Source: Candidatus Zixiibacteriota bacterium
GTDB lineage: Bacteria > Zixibacteria > MSB-5A5 > GN15 > FEB-12
Direction of reading: 5' to 3'
Length of the DNA: 8,414 nucleotides
NCBI GenBank assembly: GCA_018816665.1
Contig: JAHIVM010000045.1
Coordinates: 1-8,414, forward strand
The stretch's first letter is position 1; every line of letters begins with the position of its first letter. Shown here in pieces: positions 5,572-8,414 of the stretch. A program made the position numbers and the translations under genes. The notes under the pieces were generated by a model, which saw nothing but the letters and a program-made list of their open reading frames with translations, ran no database searches and had not been told where the DNA came from.

Positions 5572-5976
5572 ATGGGACTTGATTTCATTGACCGATCCCT
5601 TAGGACAACCGGCATAGTCCTGCTGATCTTCCTCCCGTTCGGACTCTACTATTTCGGAGTATACCCTACTATAGCGGTTCTTTCGGGCACGGTCTGGGCC
5701 ATGTTCAACATCATGTTGCTGTCCAAACTGATTCGCTCGGTCATTCGGCCTGAAGGAGTGGAGAATATCGGCCCCGTATTGGTGGTGCTGGTCCTTTTCG
5801 TGCTCCTGTTTGCGGCCGGGTACTTCCTCCTGACGATACCACAGTTTGATCCCATGTGCCTCCTGATCGGCTTCACCGGTCTTTTTGCGATCATGTTCCT
5901 CAAGGCCGTGGGACGTTGGCTGACCAACGCCGACGAACAGAGCTCGAATACCCGTAACATTCAGAAGGTGTTATGA
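5572..5976 (+). CDS. atpI: AtpI, ATP synthase subunit I
   Basis: The product has 134 residues with four predicted membrane helices (about 13-33, 34-54, 68-89 and 95-114), the layout of ATP synthase protein I. Its N-terminal SLRTTGI and the basic segment SKLIRSVIRP (51-60) between helices 2 and 3 also fit. AtpI is thought to act with other factors in assembling the c-ring and is not a stable subunit of the finished enzyme. Sequence conservation in this family is low, so position does much of the work in the call: between atpZ and atpB. The stop of atpZ and this ATG are one base apart (TAGGATG) and the gene overlaps atpB by four bases (ATGA), so translation is probably coupled on both sides. 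Confidence 0.8.
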   Translation: MGLDFIDRSLRTTGIVLLIFLPFGLYYFGVYPTIAVLSGTVWAMFNIMLLSKLIRSVIRPEGVENIGPVLVVLVLFVLLFAAGYFLLTIPQFDPMCLLIGFTGLFAIMFLKAVGRWLTNADEQSSNTRNIQKVL

Positions 5977-6839
5977 TAGGCTTAGTGATTCACAAGCTCC
6001 TGATGCTGGCGCCTACCTGGCTGCCCTCAATTGTCGCAATTGCCAGTGGCGGCGGTGGCCATGAAGCGGCCGGCGATGCTCACGGTGGCGGTCACAGTAG
6101 CGGTCCGCCGCATCTGCCCAGTTTGCTCGGCCTGCTGTTTGCCCATGACAGTGCGGCGTATCTCTGGAGCAACCCCATTTACGCGATCGCAACCTCGCTC
6201 ATCATGTGCTCGGTTTCTTTTGTCGTCTATCGTAAGCGGACGATGATCCCGGGCAAGCTTCAGAACTTCCTCGAGGTGCTGGTCGAGGGGATGTTTGATT
6301 TTTTCAAAAGCATCATGGGCAAAGAGGCCAAACGGTACCTGCCGTTCCTCGGGACGTTGTTTTTCTACATTTTGATCAACAACTTCTGGGGGCTGATTCC
6401 GCTGGGTCACTCGCCTTCCACCAGTATCAATGTCACGGCCACGCTCGCCATTACCGTCTTTTTGTACGCGCAATGGACCGGGATATCGCGCCTGGGCTTT
6501 GTGGGCTGGCTGGATCACCTTGCGGGCAGCCCGCGCGACGTCATCTCCTGGTGTCTGGTACCCCTGATGGTACCCCTGCACATCATTGGAGAGCTGGCCA
6601 AGCCGCTCAGCCTTGCCCTTCGTCTTTTTGGTAACATCACCGGTGAGGACGTATTGGTGGCGGCATTTGTCGGCCTGGGTATTGCGGCGCTGTCGTTCAT
6701 GCACTCGCCGGTCGGTCTGCCGCTGAACCTGCCCTTCATCTTCCTGGGGATGTTGCTGTCGCTGATTCAGGCGCTGGTGTTTACGTTGCTGTCGTCAATT
6801 TACATCCTGATGATGCTGCCGCATGAGGAGCATCATTAG
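5973..6839 (+). CDS. atpB: ATP synthase subunit a
   Basis: The product has 288 residues, somewhat longer than the E. coli protein. The core proton-channel signature is complete: GELAKPLSLALRLFGNITGED (206-226) carries the essential Arg217 (E. coli R210) and the acidic Glu207 and Glu225 (E. coli E196, E219), and Gln266 in LIQALVF stands for E. coli Q252. Membrane helices lie at about 69-86, 123-145, 153-170, 190-215, 226-245 and 255-282. The protein forms the two half-channels against the c-ring in the cytoplasmic membrane. Odd is the N-terminal segment 26-48, rich in Gly and His (H30, H37, H41, H47), and a C-terminal HEEHH. The ATG overlaps the atpI stop, with AGAAGG four bases upstream. Confidence 0.96.
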   Translation: MIGLVIHKLLMLAPTWLPSIVAIASGGGGHEAAGDAHGGGHSSGPPHLPSLLGLLFAHDSAAYLWSNPIYAIATSLIMCSVSFVVYRKRTMIPGKLQNFLEVLVEGMFDFFKSIMGKEAKRYLPFLGTLFFYILINNFWGLIPLGHSPSTSINVTATLAITVFLYAQWTGISRLGFVGWLDHLAGSPRDVISWCLVPLMVPLHIIGELAKPLSLALRLFGNITGEDVLVAAFVGLGIAALSFMHSPVGLPLNLPFIFLGMLLSLIQALVFTLLSSIYILMMLPHEEHH

Positions 6840-6882
6840 GCGGATATGAATATAATTGTAAGAACTGTATAGACGGTTTTCT

Positions 6883-6888
6883 AGGAGG
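6883..6888 (+). promoter_or_regulatory. consensus ribosome-binding site and AU-rich leader of atpE
   Basis: AGGAGG lies five bases before the atpE ATG and is the strongest Shine-Dalgarno in the operon. It is preceded by a 43-base AT-rich spacer (6840-6882, including TATAAT at 6851-6856 without a -35 box). This resembles the AU-rich translation enhancer known before E. coli atpE; the comparison is by composition only. Confidence 0.7.
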
Positions 6889-6893
6889 ACAAA

Positions 6894-7130
6894 ATGGATT
6901 ATCAGTCGATGCTGTCGTTGGCTTTGCCGCTTGGTGTGGCAATCGCTGCTGTGGGTTCCGCCCTTGGTCTCGGTCGGGCCGTTGGTTCCGCGATGGAAGC
7001 TATCGGTCGTCAGCCGGAAGCTGCTGGTAAAATCCAGACCGCAATGATCATTGGTTCGGCCCTCATCGAGGCGCTGACGATTTACGCGCTGGTGGTGTTC
7101 TTTATCGCTAATGGTAAGATTGGTGGCTGA
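6894..7130 (+). CDS. atpE: ATP synthase subunit c (rotor ring)
   Basis: The product has 78 residues forming two membrane helices (about 6-33 and 47-73) joined by the polar loop GRQPEAAG (38-45). Arg39, Gln40 and Pro41 match the conserved RQP that touches the central stalk. The ion-binding carboxylate is Glu59 in ALIEALTIY. The Na+-type ligands of Ilyobacter-like c subunits are absent: the position of Gln32 is Leu here and the residue after Glu59 is Ala rather than Ser. A proton is therefore the likely coupling ion. Helix 1 carries the small-residue pattern GSALGLGRAVGSA (21-33) that packs the ring. The gene has its own AT-rich leader, a consensus ribosome site and a downstream hairpin, suggesting higher expression than its neighbours. 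Confidence 0.96.
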   Translation: MDYQSMLSLALPLGVAIAAVGSALGLGRAVGSAMEAIGRQPEAAGKIQTAMIIGSALIEALTIYALVVFFIANGKIGG

Positions 7131-7149
7131 TTTCAACAGGCTGATGGAC

Positions 7150-7178
7150 GGCATGGCCGGGTGCAGACCGGACATGCC
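7150..7178 (+). other. strong hairpin between atpE and atpF
   Basis: GGCATG (7150-7155) pairs with CATGCC (7173-7178). After one G/A mismatch, CCGG (7157-7160) pairs with CCGG (7168-7171) around GTGCAGA. It begins 20 bases after the atpE stop. It is followed by A residues, not T, so it is not a rho-independent terminator. A role as a 3' mRNA stabiliser or processing boundary for the atpE message is inferred. Confidence 0.7.
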
Positions 7179-7198
7179 ACAAAAAACGGAGATCTACT

Positions 7199-7693
7199 GT
7201 GCTTGAAGCCCTAGGTTTTGATCTTGCCCAGGCCATAACACACTTTGTCAGCTTCCTGATCACCGTCTGGCTGCTGAAGAAGTTCGCATGGGGTCCGCTC
7301 ATGAACATGCTCGAGGAACGCCGCGCCAAAATCGCGGGGGAATTCGAGACGATTGAGAAGGACAAAGCGGACGCAGCCCAGTTGACCGCCGAATACCAGG
7401 CCAAGCTCAAAGAAATCGACAACGAGCGTCGGGCCAAGCTGGTCGAAGCGGCTGAAGAAGGCAAACAGATGGCGGCGGAAATCAAAGCGTCAGCGCAGGA
7501 TGAAGTCAAGGGGTTGCGTGAAAAAGCCAGAGGGGACCTCGAACGAGATGTCGCCAAGGCCAAAGTGCAGCTCCGCGATGACATGGTTGCTATGACCATG
7601 ACCGCTGTTGAGAAGGTCATCCACGAAAAACTGGATGAAGCCAAACACCGCGAGTTGATCGGTAAGTTCATCGACGGACTGGAGAAAGTCTGA
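7199..7693 (+). CDS. atpF: ATP synthase subunit b (peripheral stalk)
   Basis: The product has 164 residues, typical of a full-length b subunit. One N-terminal membrane helix (about 7-27) is followed by KKFAWGPLMNMLEERRAKI (27-45), the conserved junction. A long charged helix rich in Ala, Glu and Lys (about 40-125) forms the coiled-coil stalk, and the C-terminal part (about 130-164) should bind the delta subunit. Only one b-type gene is present; there is no b' copy, so a homodimeric stalk is expected. The start is GTG with GGAGA (7188-7192) six bases upstream. It follows the hairpin downstream of atpE and ends four bases before atpH. Confidence 0.95.
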   Translation: MLEALGFDLAQAITHFVSFLITVWLLKKFAWGPLMNMLEERRAKIAGEFETIEKDKADAAQLTAEYQAKLKEIDNERRAKLVEAAEEGKQMAAEIKASAQDEVKGLREKARGDLERDVAKAKVQLRDDMVAMTMTAVEKVIHEKLDEAKHRELIGKFIDGLEKV

Positions 7694-7697
7694 TATT

Positions 7698-8249
7698 ATG
7701 ATCGCCCAGGAAGTTGCACAGAAATATGCAAACGCCCTGTTCATGTCGGTGCGGGAGCGCAACATCATCGATCAGTCCTACGAGCAGTTGACCGGCCTGG
7801 CCGCGATGCTCAAAACTGATCGCCGGTTGTTGACGTTTTTGAGTTCTCCCAGGATCGCCCTTGACGGGAAACTGGAGGTCGTTCGCTCCGTCTTTGGTGA
7901 ACGGCTGGAGCGCCTGCTCGTTGAGTTCCTGCAGTTGCTGGTACGCAAACGCCGTATCAATCAACTGCCGGATGTCATCGATGAGTTCAACCGTCTGGTT
8001 GAATTGCATAAGGGCATAAACCGCGTCACCGTCATCACGGCGGTACCGGTGAACCCGGATGAAGAGAGCAGGTTGCAGGCGAAGCTGGCCGCCAAAGTGG
8101 CCGGTGGCACGATAGAATTGGAAAAAAAGGTCGACCCGTCGTTAATCGGCGGTATGATCGTCATCATGCATGACCAGATTATTGATGGTTCCGTCAGGCA
8201 TGGGATGGATCAACTGGAGGAACAGCTCGGTCAGGTCAAGGTCCATTAG
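7698..8249 (+). CDS. atpH: ATP synthase delta subunit (OSCP homologue)
   Basis: The product has 183 residues, usual for delta. The N-terminal helical domain opens with VAQKYANALF (6-15), the family motif, and includes FLSSPRI (47-53). The middle has LVEFLQLLVRKRRINQLPDVIDEF (74-97). The C-terminal domain contains VTVITAVPVNPDE (110-122) and ends with the signature KKVDPSLIGGMIVIMHDQIIDGSVR (143-167). Delta sits on top of the alpha3beta3 head and ties it to the b stalk in the cytoplasm. Its ATG is four bases after the atpF stop, with only a distant GGAGAAAG (7681-7688), so translational coupling is likely. Confidence 0.95.
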   Translation: MIAQEVAQKYANALFMSVRERNIIDQSYEQLTGLAAMLKTDRRLLTFLSSPRIALDGKLEVVRSVFGERLERLLVEFLQLLVRKRRINQLPDVIDEFNRLVELHKGINRVTVITAVPVNPDEESRLQAKLAAKVAGGTIELEKKVDPSLIGGMIVIMHDQIIDGSVRHGMDQLEEQLGQVKVH

Positions 8250-8286
8250 GATCACGGCCGCCGGCTGGAACCCTACGGGTACGATC

Positions 8287-8340
8287 ATGAGAACGATAAC
8301 GTTTGATGTGGTGATATCGATACGTGCAGGAGTACGGTAA
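8287..8340 (+). other. possible 17-codon leader ORF overlapping the atpA start (TAATG)
   Basis: The frame beginning at the ATG at 8287 encodes MRTITFDVVISIRAGVR. It stops with TAA at 8338-8340, sharing its last A with the atpA ATG. Such TAATG overlaps often couple translation. The ORF contains the atpA ribosome-binding site near its end and has no clear ribosome site of its own, so it may be chance. Confidence 0.25.
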
Positions 8341-8414
8341 TGGCGCTTAATCCTGAAGAAGTATCCTCAGTAATAAGAAAAGAGCTTGAGAAGTATGATA
8401 CCAAGCTCGAGATG
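8340..8414 (+). CDS. atpA: ATP synthase alpha subunit, N-terminal part (3' end outside window)
   Basis: Only the first 25 codons are in view. MALNPEEVSSVIRKELEKYD matches the start of the alpha subunit, whose N-terminal helix contacts delta and usually reads PEEISSIIK..IE.Y. The ATG at 8340 has CAGGAG (8327-8332) seven bases upstream. It follows atpH by 90 bases in the standard operon order; gamma, beta and epsilon genes would be expected beyond the edge. Confidence 0.93.
   Translation, partial: MALNPEEVSSVIRKELEKYDTKLEM

Noticed and set aside
6027..6704. Minus-strand open frame of 225 codons opposite atpB
   Set aside because: It is entirely antisense to an unmistakable subunit a gene and its product is low-complexity and charged.
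6851..6856. TATAAT before atpE as an internal promoter
   Set aside because: No acceptable -35 box lies 15-19 bases upstream; the AT-richness fits a translation leader better.
7150..7178. Hairpin after atpE read as a terminator
   Set aside because: A residues follow it on the plus strand and no T run follows on either strand; atpF must be transcribed through it.
7108..7671. Minus-strand open frame of 187 codons opposite atpF
   Set aside because: Ser-rich product typical of reading the antisense of a coiled-coil gene; atpF is certain on the plus strand.

Overview
The window looks like chromosome from a Gram-negative bacterium with a GC content of roughly 55-60% by eye. It encodes an exported PorV/PorQ-like beta-barrel protein, a lipobox-bearing haem lipoprotein and an H+-type F-ATP synthase. 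The PorV/PorQ-like protein, the DUF3365 lipoprotein and the gene style would fit an FCB-group or neighbouring lineage such as Zixibacteria. That placement is inference from family content; nothing in the window proves it.

Layout, left to right. Positions 1-321 hold the C-terminal part of a VWA-domain protein, followed by a small zinc-ribbon protein (427-624). About 350 bases without a convincing gene come next; they are AT-richer and end in a good sigma70-type promoter. That promoter serves a single-gene unit (984-1538) for an exported, cysteine-rich HMA metal-binding protein, closed by a clear rho-independent terminator (1567-1593). A second promoter leads into a PorV/PorQ-family outer-membrane protein (1727-2719). 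A SixA-like histidine phosphatase follows (2857-3324).

On the minus strand, 5088 down to 3346 carries three genes that read like one loose operon: a DUF3365-type c-type haem lipoprotein, an exported DUF1579-like protein and a DUF2784 membrane protein. They converge on the phosphatase gene and diverge from the ATP synthase operon.

From 5251 to the right edge lies the ATP synthase operon: a TTGACA-N16-TATATT promoter, then atpZ, atpI, atpB (a), atpE (c), atpF (b), atpH (delta) and the first 25 codons of atpA (alpha). AtpZ and AtpI are accessory membrane proteins for assembly of the rotor ring or for ion supply. Subunits a and c form the proton path, b and delta the peripheral stalk, and alpha belongs to the catalytic head, which continues outside the window. 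The atpE gene stands out by its AU-rich leader, a consensus Shine-Dalgarno and a strong hairpin immediately downstream, which fits the need for many c subunits per enzyme.

I saw no mobile element, CRISPR array, tRNA, rRNA or phage gene, and no convincing new multi-gene system. The more interesting items are small: a clamp-binding-like tail on the zinc-ribbon protein, the unexplained block at 625-902, the Cys-rich HMA protein, the atpE-flanking RNA elements, and a short open frame ending in TAATG at atpA.
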